In this document: piece after piece, positions 44,416 through 53,792 of the stretch
How positions within the stretch are numbered: position 1 is the stretch's first letter
Layout: the number at the start of each line of letters is the position of its first letter
From: Spirochaetales bacterium
Lineage (GTDB): Bacteria > Spirochaetota > Spirochaetia > CADAEX01
Assembly: GCA_024233785.1 (NCBI GenBank)
Contig: JACKPD010000013.1
Location: forward strand, 7,287 to 71,286
DNA: 64,000 bases
Reading direction: 5' to 3'
Made by a program: the position numbers and the translations under genes
The notes under the pieces: model-generated
Told to the model about the DNA's origin: nothing
The model's input: the letters and a program-made list of their open reading frames with translations, nothing else
Databases searched by the model: none

Positions 44416-45636
44416 ATGAGCAGCATTAAAAACATCTTTGGTAAACTTAACCTGCTCTCTTTCAGTATTGCCGGTTTTGTAATGGCTGCGAGAACAAGCG
44501 CTTTTTCATCAATCCAGGAAGAGTTTTCCTTAAATTATACAAGTATTTCATTCCTTGTTCTTGTCTCAGGGGTCATAATGCAGGTTTCCACGTTTCTGAC
44601 AGGTTATAGTTTAAGGAGATTCGGCTACAGGCTTAATATAGCATTCTCGCTCCTGATATTCGGTTCCTCCTTTCTCCTGATTTTTTTATCTTCCGGCTAT
44701 CCGATGGTATTTGCCTCATTCTGCATTATGCTTTTCGGGTTCGGAGCTGTAGTTCTTTCGCTTAACATGCATACAGGTGTACTTGCGGGAAAAAACAACG
44801 GGCCGGCGTTAATGAAACTTCATCTGGGGTTTTCAATAGGAGCCCTTTTGGGGCCCAAGGCAATAAGCTTTTTTATAATTAACGGGATGGACTGGCGGTT
44901 TGTATATATCCCTGCCGCATGTCTTGTTTTTGCATTATCTGTTATTTATTTTATTCTTCCTGAAAAAAAGATAGAACAGGAAGATGAAAAGGATTTACCT
45001 GGATCAGGTCCTCAGGAGAAGATTAAAGATACTTCAGCCGGTTTCAGTACAATTGATGGGAAAACCCTGAAAAAGGCCGTTTTCCTGTTTGTAGTTATCT
45101 TTATCGCGGGGCAGCTCTGGGAATACGGTTTCGGGACATGGTTTGTAATATTCTGCAGGCAGCACTTCAGCCTTACCGAGATCACCTCCTCCACATATCT
45201 TACAATATTCTGGGTCTGCTTTCCCGTAAGCAGAATTGCCGCAGGGTATATAGTTAAAAAAACAGGAGCTGTTTCACTTCTTGTGATTTCATTTCTCTCA
45301 ATATTTTTATTTGTTCTCGCCGGATTTGGTTTTTCTGCTCCGCTGTTGTTCAGCCTGACAGGGTTGTTTACAGCCCTTATTTACCCTCTTACCATGACGC
45401 TGATGCAGCAGACTCTGGGGAGGGAGAGATCCGACCTTATCGGAATAATCAGCATGGCCGGCGGTTTTATCAACTATCTCCTTATCGCGTCAGCCGGCAG
45501 CATTGCAGATATATATGGTATTGCCGCGGGGTTCGGAAGCACAGCTCTCTACCTGCTTGCCGGGGCTGCCGCCTCGGTTTTTCTGGGCCTGCTGATCTCA
45601 GGGAAAAAACAGGGCACAGCTTATGAAGTTAAATGA
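44416..45636 (+). CDS. Major facilitator superfamily transporter
   Basis: This 406-aa protein has twelve predicted membrane helices split by a charged central loop (PEKKIEQEDEKDLPG...). MFS signs include GYSLRRFGYRL between helices 2 and 3 (motif A-like) and RIAAGYIVKKTGAV in the second half. It resembles FucP-type sugar or small-metabolite carriers, but the substrate is unknown. AAGGAGC precedes the ATG. Its end overlaps the end of the convergent unknown gene by eight bases. Confidence 0.85.
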   Translation: MSSIKNIFGKLNLLSFSIAGFVMAARTSAFSSIQEEFSLNYTSISFLVLVSGVIMQVSTFLTGYSLRRFGYRLNIAFSLLIFGSSFLLIFLSSGYPMVFASFCIMLFGFGAVVLSLNMHTGVLAGKNNGPALMKLHLGFSIGALLGPKAISFFIINGMDWRFVYIPAACLVFALSVIYFILPEKKIEQEDEKDLPGSGPQEKIKDTSAGFSTIDGKTLKKAVFLFVVIFIAGQLWEYGFGTWFVIFCRQHFSLTEITSSTYLTIFWVCFPVSRIAAGYIVKKTGAVSLLVISFLSIFLFVLAGFGFSAPLLFSLTGLFTALIYPLTMTLMQQTLGRERSDLIGIISMAGGFINYLLIASAGSIADIYGIAAGFGSTALYLLAGAAASVFLGLLISGKKQGTAYEVK

Positions 45637-46558
45637 TGTTATTCAGGAAAGCCGCCGCTTCGCGGTAATTCATTCCTTTGGTAAATTCAAAGATTGTGTT
45701 CTCAAGGTTCCCTTCCGCAAGAGAGGCTTTCACTATCGGGTTTTTTATATAATAGAGTATGTCCTTTATGCTGATCCCGTTTTCAGCTGCATAGGCGATA
45801 AATGAAATTTCCAGCGGGTCTTTTTTCCCGGCATTATAGAGATATTCAATACCGTCCTGCACCTGCTCAAACGGGCTTTTAGTATAGTGAAAAACCCTTG
45901 CAACAGGTTTTTTTTCAGCTATTATGCCGTTCTCCTTAAGTGTTTTTTCCATGTCAGATATCATTTCTGTAATTTTTTCCCATGGAAAATAAATCCTGAA
46001 AAGCATAACCGCTATGTCTGTAAGGTAATTGTTTTTATGAAGGAGGGCGGGGATATCATAATTTATAATATAATACCCTTTGTACTTTTTGATTGAATTA
46101 CCGTAAATTGTTATAAAATCTTCCGGGTCAACCCAGATGTTAAAAAGCCCTTCTTCACCAAGGCCGAATTTCTTCATCGCGTCATAGGGGTTTATTATTT
46201 TTGCTTTTTTAAAACTGCAGCTGTAGTGATCTTCAAACATCCTGATCATGCTTTCAGTGAAATATTTCTTCCCTTTTTCCGCTGCCTTTATTTTATTTGC
46301 GTAATGGTGCTCAATAATATGTTTTGAGTTTATGTAATCACCGGGGTAATTTGCGAGGTATACAAGCCTGACATTTTCCGCATATTCCCTGTTTCCCTTT
46401 ATTACCTTTAAAAGCGCGCTTTCAACCTCAACCCCGTTTGTCTCGGGCCGCAGATAAATAAAAATATCATTGGTTTCCCCTGTCGGATCAGGCCCCGGGT
46501 AAGGGAGCAGTACCGACGGGTTATGCACAATTCTTTTTTTACGCGGCTTTTTTATCAA
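45629..46558 (-). CDS. Hypothetical protein coupled to an acyl-CoA ligase
   Basis: I do not recognise this protein of about 309 aa. It is soluble with no signal peptide, rich in Lys, Tyr and Ile, and has motifs such as IFIYLRPETNGVEVESALLKVI, LVYLANYPGDYI and FKTGMNYREAAAF-like (FTKGMNYREAAAFLNN) at the C-terminus. The TTG at 46558 overlaps the ligase stop (TTGA) and has GGGA upstream; an ATG at 46582 is an alternative that would overlap by 28 bases. The tight coupling suggests a job linked to the ligase. It resembles lineage-specific spirochaete proteins. Confidence 0.7.
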   Translation of the reverse strand: MIKKPRKKRIVHNPSVLLPYPGPDPTGETNDIFIYLRPETNGVEVESALLKVIKGNREYAENVRLVYLANYPGDYINSKHIIEHHYANKIKAAEKGKKYFTESMIRMFEDHYSCSFKKAKIINPYDAMKKFGLGEEGLFNIWVDPEDFITIYGNSIKKYKGYYIINYDIPALLHKNNYLTDIAVMLFRIYFPWEKITEMISDMEKTLKENGIIAEKKPVARVFHYTKSPFEQVQDGIEYLYNAGKKDPLEISFIAYAAENGISIKDILYYIKNPIVKASLAEGNLENTIFEFTKGMNYREAAAFLNNII

Positions 46559-48627
46559 AACTTTTTCCCGTACTGTTTCCATATCTTGAAAGCTATATTC
46601 ATAGGTTCAATCATAGGTACTGTATATGTGTGAAAGTCCTTTTTATAAAGATAATCCCTGATGCCGAATACATATTGTGAAAACCCTCTGGGAGAAACTA
46701 TCATCGGTTTTGTCATTGAATGCTTAAGGTCAACAAGCCTGTCGGCAAGGTATTCGGAAAGGTATGGGACCTGAAGATATACAGCCGTTATTATTCCGTC
46801 TACATTCGGGTCCCTGTCTATGATTTTTATTGCCTCAAGAAGCCTGTCGTCGTCGCAGTCTCCGAGCAGATCTATCGGGTTTGCGCCGAATATATGCTTT
46901 GCCTTTATCAGGTCACGGAGGGCTGCCCTTGTCTCGTCGCTGAAAACAGCAAGTTTCATTCCGTAGGCGGTAATCTGGTCAGCTATAAGTATTCCGGCCC
47001 CTCCGCCGACGCTTACAACCGCAATTCTGTCGTTGTGCGCCATGGGATTTGTTGTAAGAAGCGACAGTATGTTTACCAGGATCTTGGGATCTTCGGTGAG
47101 GTCCTCGATCATGTAGAAACCGGCCTGTCTGCAGCATGCCCTGAATGCCTCCACGTTTCCGGCAAGGGATGCTGTATGGGAAAGGGTCGCCTCAGCGCCC
47201 CCGCCGACGCCCCCCTTGATTACAAGAACAGGTTTTTTCCTTGTGACCTTTTTTCCAATCTCAAGGAAATGCTTGCCGTTCTTTATCCCCTCAAGGTATA
47301 TCGCGATTACAGAAATATTGGGATCATCTCCCATGCTGTCGAGAATTTCAGGGAGGCCGACGCCGCTCGCGTTTCCAATTGAGACAAGCTTGCCGAGTTT
47401 CATATTATCAGCTTTCATCATTTCTATGATTTCAAGGCCCAGACCTCCGCTTTGCGAGATAATCCCTATGCCGTTAGGCTCCTCAATTATACTGGTCCTG
47501 TGCTCGGGGATAAAGAAAGTGTTCATTCCAGAGAAGTTGTTTATAGCGCCAAGACAGTTGGGCCCTACATAAGCCACCCCGTACCGGCGGCTTGTTTCAA
47601 CAAGCTTGTCCTCAAGGTCTTTTCTTCCTACTTCCGCGAATCCGTCGCTGAGGATTATCGCCCCCTTTCCCCCTTTTTTGCAGAACTCCTCAAATTCCCT
47701 TACAGTCCCTTCCGCGTTGATTATAAACACCCCTACGTCCGGCGCTTCGGGAAGGTCCCCGACGCTCTTGTAGCATTTAAGCCCCATGATATAATCCCGT
47801 TTAGGGTTAATTGGATAAAGCCTTTTTATCCTCAAGCAGTTTTTAAGAATAATACCGCCCATTGTCCCGGGGCGGGAAGCTCCTAAAACCGCCATTGACT
47901 CCGGGTTAAGCAGAGAGTTAAGGCTTCGCCTGATCTTGTCCGGAATTTCCGGTTCCACTTCAATAAAGACAGGATCTCCTTTTATAACCCTCGCGTCGAC
48001 AAGCGAATACCCGTCTTCATAAAGGACTACCGGGTTAAGGTCTATTTCAAGTATGTCCCTGTTTTCAGCCATGAGGGCTGATATATTAACGGCAATGGAA
48101 ACTATTGCCTTTTTATCAAGAGGCTTTCCCCTGAATCCGTCAATTATCTGTCCGGCCCGGGTAAGAGAGAGCATCTCTTCAACATCTTTTTCAGACAGAA
48201 GTCCTATACCGGGGGCTGTGTCTTTTAAAAGCTCTACATATTTTCCTCCGCTGCCCGCGATTATCAGCGGCCCGAAAACAGGGTCCTGGTGCGCGCCGAC
48301 AAGCACCTCAAAACCGCCGGGAGCCATTTTCTGCAGGAGCAGCTCCTCCTGTTTCCTGTAGCCTGCATTTGCTATGTTTCTGTTTATATCCGAGAGAGCT
48401 TTTTCAAGTTCATCCCTGTTTCTGATTCCGAGAATAACTGCTCCGATATCCGACTTATGTACGATTTCTTCAGAATTGGTTTTAAGTACAACAGGATACC
48501 CGAGCTTTTCAGCCGCCGTATCAAGAGAGGTTATATCTGCTTTACAGACTTCCCCCGAAACAGTGATGCTGTATTTTTCAAGTAACTTTTTTGCTTCTGA
48601 AAAGCTGATTTGTTTTCTCTCGGACAT
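46555..48627 (-). CDS. ADP-forming acyl-CoA ligase, fused beta-alpha
   Basis: This 690-aa protein combines an N-terminal ATP-grasp domain (residues 1-235; SFSEAKKLLEKYSI, VVLKTNSEEIVHKSDIGAV, EIDLNPVV) with a CoA-binding and ligase part (LNPESMAVLGASRPGTMGG, YVGPNCLGAIN, IGIISQSGGLGLE, and H484 in TLSHTASLAG). Enzymes of this type make ATP from acetyl-CoA or other acyl-CoA in fermenting organisms, or run backwards to activate acids. The usual fused order (PatZ type) has the CoA-binding half first; here it is reversed. AAGGAG precedes the ATG. The unknown gene downstream is coupled. Confidence 0.88.
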   Translation of the reverse strand: MSERKQISFSEAKKLLEKYSITVSGEVCKADITSLDTAAEKLGYPVVLKTNSEEIVHKSDIGAVILGIRNRDELEKALSDINRNIANAGYRKQEELLLQKMAPGGFEVLVGAHQDPVFGPLIIAGSGGKYVELLKDTAPGIGLLSEKDVEEMLSLTRAGQIIDGFRGKPLDKKAIVSIAVNISALMAENRDILEIDLNPVVLYEDGYSLVDARVIKGDPVFIEVEPEIPDKIRRSLNSLLNPESMAVLGASRPGTMGGIILKNCLRIKRLYPINPKRDYIMGLKCYKSVGDLPEAPDVGVFIINAEGTVREFEEFCKKGGKGAIILSDGFAEVGRKDLEDKLVETSRRYGVAYVGPNCLGAINNFSGMNTFFIPEHRTSIIEEPNGIGIISQSGGLGLEIIEMMKADNMKLGKLVSIGNASGVGLPEILDSMGDDPNISVIAIYLEGIKNGKHFLEIGKKVTRKKPVLVIKGGVGGGAEATLSHTASLAGNVEAFRACCRQAGFYMIEDLTEDPKILVNILSLLTTNPMAHNDRIAVVSVGGGAGILIADQITAYGMKLAVFSDETRAALRDLIKAKHIFGANPIDLLGDCDDDRLLEAIKIIDRDPNVDGIITAVYLQVPYLSEYLADRLVDLKHSMTKPMIVSPRGFSQYVFGIRDYLYKKDFHTYTVPMIEPMNIAFKIWKQYGKKF

Positions 48628-48739
48628 TTTCTGGCTCCTTGCATACGGTGGAATATAATATTGCGATCTATGGTTATTATGCCCTTTTAGCTGAATAATT
48701 TCAAATATAATTTTTAAGGATAATGGACTCTTAAAAGAC

Positions 48740-48786
48740 TTGAAATAATTGTAAACGTTTACTATTATTTGTTGGTAAACGTTTGC
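48740..48786 (+). promoter_or_regulatory. Autoregulated promoter of the lacI-iol operon
   Basis: TTGAAA (48740-48745), a 17-base spacer and TATTAT (48763-48768) form the promoter. The perfect palindrome GTAAACGTTTAC (48751-48762) fills the spacer, and a near copy, GTAAACGTTTGC (48775-48786), sits at the predicted start site. Centre distance is 24 bases. AAACGTTT is a typical LacI-family core, so the encoded repressor very likely binds here. Confidence 0.82.
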
Positions 48787-48825
48787 AAAAAGGAAGAGAG
48801 CTTTGTAACAGGCTCAAACCGGAAA

Positions 48826-49827
48826 ATGACCGTAACCATAAAAGATATTGCAGAAAAGGCAGGCGTCTCATACGCCACAGTCTCAAGAGCGTTAAATTAT
48901 AAATACGGTGTAAACCCTTCTACACGCCGGCAGATCCTTGAAATAGCGTCCAGTATGAATTACAGCCCCAATGCAATAGCGCGCGGTCTTGTCAAAAAGC
49001 AGACACATACAATCGGCCTTATTATTCCTGATATAACAAACCCTTTTTTCCCGGAAGTTGCCCGCGGTGTTGAAGATATGTCTGAAAAAATGGGATACAG
49101 CATTTTTCTGTGCAATTCAAACTGGGATAAAACCAAGGAAAACCGTTACGTAAAACTACTGATTGAAAAAAGGGTTGACGGACTGATTCTTGCCCCGTCC
49201 GCAAGTGTTATAACTGAGGAGGACAGGCAGATTTATTCCCGTCTTCCGGTAGTCCTTATGAGCGGCGTACAGAGCGGATCCGGGACGTCTTCTGTTGTAG
49301 TTGACAATGTTAAAGGCGGGTATATCGCAGGAAAATATCTTATTGAAAAGGGGAGGAAAAAACTCTGCTATATAGGGGGAGCTGAAGATTCATTTTCAGT
49401 TAAGGAGAGGTTTGAAGGGTTTTTTCAGGCAGCGGAAAGCAGTATTTCAGTCAGCCTTTCGCCCGACCTGGTGAAGTTTGGTGATTACAGGCAGAAAAGC
49501 GGTTACAGGATAATGAAAGAGCTTCTTGAAAACAGGAATATCCCTGATGCTGTTTTTGCGTCAAACGACCTTCTTGCGATCGGAGTTATTCAGGCAATAA
49601 GGGCATCGGGGCTTAAAGTTCCTGAGGATATTTCCGTGATTGGTTTTGATAATATTGCAGCGGCAGGATTCGGAGAGGTTGAGCTTACAACCATTGAGCA
49701 CCCCAAGTACAGAATGGGTGAACTCGCCGCCGGAATTCTTCTTGAAAAAATTGACCTGAAGCCTGAAATGCAGGAAAATAAAAGAGTGGTCCTTGAACCT
49801 GAACTTATTATAAGGAGGACAGCCTGA
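48826..49827 (+). CDS. LacI-family transcriptional regulator of inositol genes
   Basis: This 333-aa repressor has an N-terminal LacI helix-turn-helix (TIKDIAEKAGVSYATVSRALN), hinge helix (SPNAIARGLVKKQT) and a periplasmic-binding-protein-like sensor domain (IGLIIPDITNPFFPEVARG ... DISVIGFDNIAAAGFGEVELTTIEHP). The ATG at 48826 fits the family start; upstream in-frame codons would overlap the second operator. It is followed by iolB, iolD, iolE, iolG and an aldehyde dehydrogenase on the same strand, so inositol or a breakdown product is the likely inducer. Confidence 0.9.
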   Translation: MTVTIKDIAEKAGVSYATVSRALNYKYGVNPSTRRQILEIASSMNYSPNAIARGLVKKQTHTIGLIIPDITNPFFPEVARGVEDMSEKMGYSIFLCNSNWDKTKENRYVKLLIEKRVDGLILAPSASVITEEDRQIYSRLPVVLMSGVQSGSGTSSVVVDNVKGGYIAGKYLIEKGRKKLCYIGGAEDSFSVKERFEGFFQAAESSISVSLSPDLVKFGDYRQKSGYRIMKELLENRNIPDAVFASNDLLAIGVIQAIRASGLKVPEDISVIGFDNIAAAGFGEVELTTIEHPKYRMGELAAGILLEKIDLKPEMQENKRVVLEPELIIRRTA

Positions 49828-49951
49828 ATAGGGGGTATATATTGCTACATTTCCGGAATGGAAGTGTCCTAAGCGGTGCTGCCGTGAATAGAAAATATCC
49901 CTGAAGCTGATTCTCTTTTTTTAAAACTAAATTAATAAACTGGAGGAAAAG

Positions 49952-50746
49952 ATGGTTATCAGACAGAACGCGGATTTCCCTGAAGGGTATACAGCTGTAA
50001 CTGAACTAGACGGAAAGTTCAGTGAAATGAAAATGGATTTTGGCATTCTTAAAATCAGGAAAGGGAAGAGCGAAACCTTTAAAGAGAAAAAGGAGAGGGC
50101 ATATCTCCTTATGACAGGAAAAATTGTTTTTGAATGGGAAGGGAAAAAACAGGAGGCATCCAGAAAGGATTTTTTCAGTGAAAGTCCATATGTCCTTCAT
50201 GTCCCCGAAGGTGTTGAAGTGAAAATTACCGCTCTTGAAGATAGCGAGATTGCAATCCAGAAAGTTAAAAATACAAATATTTTTGAGAGCCGGCTTTACA
50301 CCCCTGAGGATTGCACTTCAGCGGAATTCGGTAAAGGGACTCTGGGTGAAACATCAACCAGGATTGTAAGAACAGTTTTTGACGCCTCTACCTCGCCGAA
50401 GTCCGGAATGGTAATGGGCGAGGTAATAAACTTTCCGGGGAAATGGTCAAGCTATCCGCCCCATGCCCATGCGCAGCCTGAAATTTACCACTACAGGTTT
50501 TATCCGAAGCAGGGCTTTGGTTTTTCAATGCTTGATGACGATGCGTATGTAGTTAAAAACGGATATACATGTACGCTGGACCCTGATAAGGTCCACTCCC
50601 AGGCTTCGGGCCCGGGATACGCGATGTATTATATATGGATGATTCCCCATATCCCGGAGCAGAAGTGGTCAAGGGAAACTACATATTTTCACAAAGACCA
50701 CAAATGGCTGCTTGACAGCGGCGCCAGAATATGGCCGGAGGTCTGA
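49952..50746 (+). CDS. iolB: 5-deoxy-glucuronate isomerase
   Basis: This 264-aa bicupin isomerises 5-deoxy-glucuronate to 5-dehydro-2-deoxy-gluconate in myo-inositol catabolism. The metal ligands are in YPPHAHAQPEIYHYRF (His, His, Glu) with a later His in LDPDKVHSQASGPGYAMYYIWMI, both strong IolB signatures. TGGAGG lies just before the ATG. It is the first enzyme gene after the LacI-type regulator. The 124-base gap between them has no separate promoter or operator that I can see. Confidence 0.93.
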   Translation: MVIRQNADFPEGYTAVTELDGKFSEMKMDFGILKIRKGKSETFKEKKERAYLLMTGKIVFEWEGKKQEASRKDFFSESPYVLHVPEGVEVKITALEDSEIAIQKVKNTNIFESRLYTPEDCTSAEFGKGTLGETSTRIVRTVFDASTSPKSGMVMGEVINFPGKWSSYPPHAHAQPEIYHYRFYPKQGFGFSMLDDDAYVVKNGYTCTLDPDKVHSQASGPGYAMYYIWMIPHIPEQKWSRETTYFHKDHKWLLDSGARIWPEV

Positions 50747-50860
50747 CTATGCTGCCATGCCGCAGGTATGATCCGGCCGCAGAAAATCAATGGATGATGA
50801 AATTGCGCGTTTTTTTAATAACGCGTATAACGCTAAAACAATAATGAATGGAGGGAATAA

Positions 50861-52795
50861 ATGGAAACTATCCGCCTTACAACAGCGCAGGCAATAGTAA
50901 AATTTCTTGATAAACAGTTTGTTGAATTAAACGGAAAGGAAGAAAAATTCGTTAAAGGCTTTTTTATAATCCCCGGGCACGGAAATGTTCTAGGCCTTGG
51001 ACAGGCGCTTGAGGAATCCCCCGGAGACCTTGTTGTGCATCAGGGGAGAAACGAGCAGGGGATGGCCCACGCCGCAATAGGTTTTGCCAAACAGAAGCAC
51101 AGAAGGCAGATTTATGCCTGCACATCCTCAATCGGCCCGGGTGCGGCCAATATGGTCACAGCGGCGGGGACAGCTTCCGCCAACAGGATACCGGTGCTTT
51201 TTTTCCCCGGTGATACCTACGCCTCGAGGCAGCCTGATCCTGTGCTTCAGCAGGTAGAGCATTTTCACGACCTTAATATTACGACTAACGATGCTTTCAA
51301 GGGTGTCTGCAGGTTCTGGGACAGGATTAACAGGCCCGAGCAGGCAATGACGTCGCTAATCAATGCCATGAGGGTGCTTACAGACCCGGCTGACACAGGA
51401 GCTGTGGCGATAGCGCTTCCCCAGGACGTGGAGGGGGAAGCCTACGATTACCCTGTCGATTTCTTCAAAAAAAGGGTCCACAGGATTGAAAGAAAGGCAC
51501 CGACCGCTGAGATGCTTAAAGACGCTGTAGCTGTTTTCAAGGGAAAAAAGAAACCGCTTCTGATCTGCGGCGGCGGAGTGCGTTATTCGGAAGCACATGA
51601 TGTATTTAAAAAGTTCGCGGAAAAACACAACATTCCATTCGCGGAAACTCAGGCCGGGAAAAGCGCGGTACCCTGGGACCACTATCTTAACCTCGGCGGA
51701 ATAGGCACGACCGGCGGGCTTGCGGCAAACCTGATCGCTAAAGAGGCAGACCTTGTTATCGGTGTAGGCACCAGGATGGGTGACTTTACAACCGCGTCCA
51801 AATGGCTTTTTCAAAACAGCGGGGTAGAGTTTTTGAATATCAATATCGCATCCTTTGACGCATACAAGATGGATGCCGTGCGGATAACAGCGGACGCAAA
51901 GGCCTCACTTGCCGCTCTTTCTAAGGAACTTGTAAAGGCAGGCTATAAATCCTCATGGAAAAATGAAATCAAGGACGCGCGGGACAAATGGTTTGCTGAA
52001 CTTGACAGGCTTTTCAGTGTCGAGTACAACAGGAAAGGTTTTACTCCAGAAGTAGCCGGGCACAGGGACAGTATGCTTAAGGAATTCGCTGATGATTTCG
52101 GCTGCTGCCTGACTCAGACAAGGGTACTTGGAATCCTTGATGAGATGCTTGATGACAGCGCTATTGTCGTAGGTTCCTCAGGAAGCCTTCCCGGCGATAT
52201 GCAGAGGGTGTGGAAACCCAAAAAGCCCAACACTTACCACATGGAATACGGCTACTCATGCATGGGATATGAAGTGTGCGCGTCACTCGGGGTAAAACTT
52301 GCAGAACCTTCAAGGGAAGTCTACTCATTTGTCGGAGACGGGTCATACATGATGCTCCATTCAGAACTTGTAACATCAGTACAGGAAGGGAAAAAAATCA
52401 ATATCCTTCTTTTTGACAATACCTCTTTCGGTTGTATAAACAACCTGCAGATGGAAAACGGACAGGGAAGCTTCATGACAGAGTTCAGGTACAGGGATTC
52501 GAAGTCAGGCAAACTTGACGGAAAGATTGTCCCTGTTGATTTCGCGATGAACGCCGCTGCCTATGGATGCAAGACCTACACAGTGAAAAATGAAGAAGAA
52601 CTAAGGGAAGCGATAAAGGATTCAAAGAAACAGAAGGTTTCTACCCTTATCGACATCAAGGTATTCCCGAAGACCATGACACACGGATATGAGGGATTCT
52701 GGAGAGTCGGAAGTTCTGAAGCTGCCGTGAACAAGAAGATTGTAAGAAAAAATACAGAGATGAAAAAAGAGCTTGATAAAGCCAGAAGATATTAA
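50861..52795 (+). CDS. iolD: 3D-(3,5/4)-trihydroxycyclohexane-1,2-dione hydrolase
   Basis: This 644-aa thiamine-diphosphate enzyme opens the ring in the third step of myo-inositol degradation. Features include the N-terminal TTAQAIVKFLDKQFVELNG, catalytic Glu region VHQGRNEQGMAHAAIGFAKQ, SSIGPGAANMVTAAG and the ThDP-binding GDGSYMMLHSELVTSVQEGKKINILLFDN. Length and order match IolD. GGAGGGAATAA precedes the ATG. Between iolB and iolE. Confidence 0.94.
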   Translation: METIRLTTAQAIVKFLDKQFVELNGKEEKFVKGFFIIPGHGNVLGLGQALEESPGDLVVHQGRNEQGMAHAAIGFAKQKHRRQIYACTSSIGPGAANMVTAAGTASANRIPVLFFPGDTYASRQPDPVLQQVEHFHDLNITTNDAFKGVCRFWDRINRPEQAMTSLINAMRVLTDPADTGAVAIALPQDVEGEAYDYPVDFFKKRVHRIERKAPTAEMLKDAVAVFKGKKKPLLICGGGVRYSEAHDVFKKFAEKHNIPFAETQAGKSAVPWDHYLNLGGIGTTGGLAANLIAKEADLVIGVGTRMGDFTTASKWLFQNSGVEFLNINIASFDAYKMDAVRITADAKASLAALSKELVKAGYKSSWKNEIKDARDKWFAELDRLFSVEYNRKGFTPEVAGHRDSMLKEFADDFGCCLTQTRVLGILDEMLDDSAIVVGSSGSLPGDMQRVWKPKKPNTYHMEYGYSCMGYEVCASLGVKLAEPSREVYSFVGDGSYMMLHSELVTSVQEGKKINILLFDNTSFGCINNLQMENGQGSFMTEFRYRDSKSGKLDGKIVPVDFAMNAAAYGCKTYTVKNEEELREAIKDSKKQKVSTLIDIKVFPKTMTHGYEGFWRVGSSEAAVNKKIVRKNTEMKKELDKARRY

Positions 52796-52811
52796 ATATA
52801 AGGAAAAAAAT

Positions 52812-53705
52812 ATGGATAAAAAGAAAGTCAAACTTGCCATGGCCCCGATCGGCTGGACAAACGACGACATGCCTGACCTTGGAAGTGAAAACACATTCGA
52901 GCAGTGCGTAAGTGAAATGGCGCTTTCAGGATTTACAGGAAGCGAAGTGGGAAATAAATATCCCAAAAACCCGAAAGTACTGAAACAGTATCTTGATCCG
53001 AGGGGAATCCAGATCTGCAACCAGTGGTTCAGTTCATTTCTTACAACTGAAAGCCTTCCTGTTGTTAAGAAAGCGTTCAACGCTCAGCTTAAATTCCTTG
53101 AAGCGATGGGAGCTTCGGTAATAGGCCCTGCTGAACAGGGGAAAAGCATTCAGGGCAAACTTGATGTTCCTATTTTCGCGGGCAAACCTGTTTTCACTGA
53201 TGATGAGTGGAAAAAACTCACAAACGGACTTAACGAACTGGGTAAAATCGCGAAGGAAAAGGGTTTCAAGCTCTGCTATCACCATCACATGGGAACCGGT
53301 GTTCAGACCCTCGCAGAGACAGACAGGCTGATGGAAAATACAGACCCCGCTTATGTCTACCTTCTTTTTGATTCAGGGCATTTTACATTTTCAGGAGAGG
53401 ACCCGGTAGCGGCACTTAAAAAACATATCAAACGTGTAGGCCATGTCCATCTTAAGGATGTAAGGCCCAATGTTCTTAAAGCTGTAAAATCCAAAAAAAT
53501 GAGTTTTCTTGACGCGGTCAGGGCCGGAGCTTTTACCGTTCCAGGCGACGGCTGCATTGATTTTCCTTCAATTTTCAAAGTACTTGAAGAGGGTAAATAC
53601 AAGGGCTGGATGGTAGTTGAAGCTGAACAGGACCCTGCAAAGGCAAACCCGTTTGAATATGCTCTAAAAGCAAGGAAATACATAAAGGAAAATGCGGGTA
53701 TATAA
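52812..53705 (+). CDS. iolE: Inosose dehydratase
   Basis: This 297-aa TIM-barrel metal enzyme removes water from scyllo-inosose. Family motifs are KLAMAPIGWTNDDMPDLG at the N-terminus, FEQCVSEMALSGFTGSEVGNKYP, CYHHHMGTGVQT, LLFDSGHFTFSGEDP and VGHVHLKDVRP, with a C-terminal VEAEQDP. I start it at the ATG at 52812, which follows AAGGAAAA; an upstream in-frame codon would overlap iolD by 23 bases. Confidence 0.93.
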   Translation: MDKKKVKLAMAPIGWTNDDMPDLGSENTFEQCVSEMALSGFTGSEVGNKYPKNPKVLKQYLDPRGIQICNQWFSSFLTTESLPVVKKAFNAQLKFLEAMGASVIGPAEQGKSIQGKLDVPIFAGKPVFTDDEWKKLTNGLNELGKIAKEKGFKLCYHHHMGTGVQTLAETDRLMENTDPAYVYLLFDSGHFTFSGEDPVAALKKHIKRVGHVHLKDVRPNVLKAVKSKKMSFLDAVRAGAFTVPGDGCIDFPSIFKVLEEGKYKGWMVVEAEQDPAKANPFEYALKARKYIKENAGI

Positions 53706-53735
53706 TTATCAGGCTGTTTAAAGCCGGATGAAAAC

Positions 53736-53757
53736 GCTGCCCCGGTACAGGGGCGGC
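53736..53757 (+). other. Intra-operon hairpin between iolE and iolG
   Basis: GCTGCCCC and GGGGCGGC pair (one G-U) around a six-base loop, 31 bases after iolE. No T run follows, so it is more likely a stability or processing element between operon segments than a terminator. Confidence 0.4.
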
Positions 53758-53792
53758 ATCCTGCCTGAGCGGGATAATAAAAAGGAGAATAT

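Noticed and set aside
46720..47886. Long plus-strand open frames opposite the CoA ligase
   Set aside because: They mirror the ligase gene, have no ribosome sites, and translate to cysteine/proline-rich nonsense without family features.
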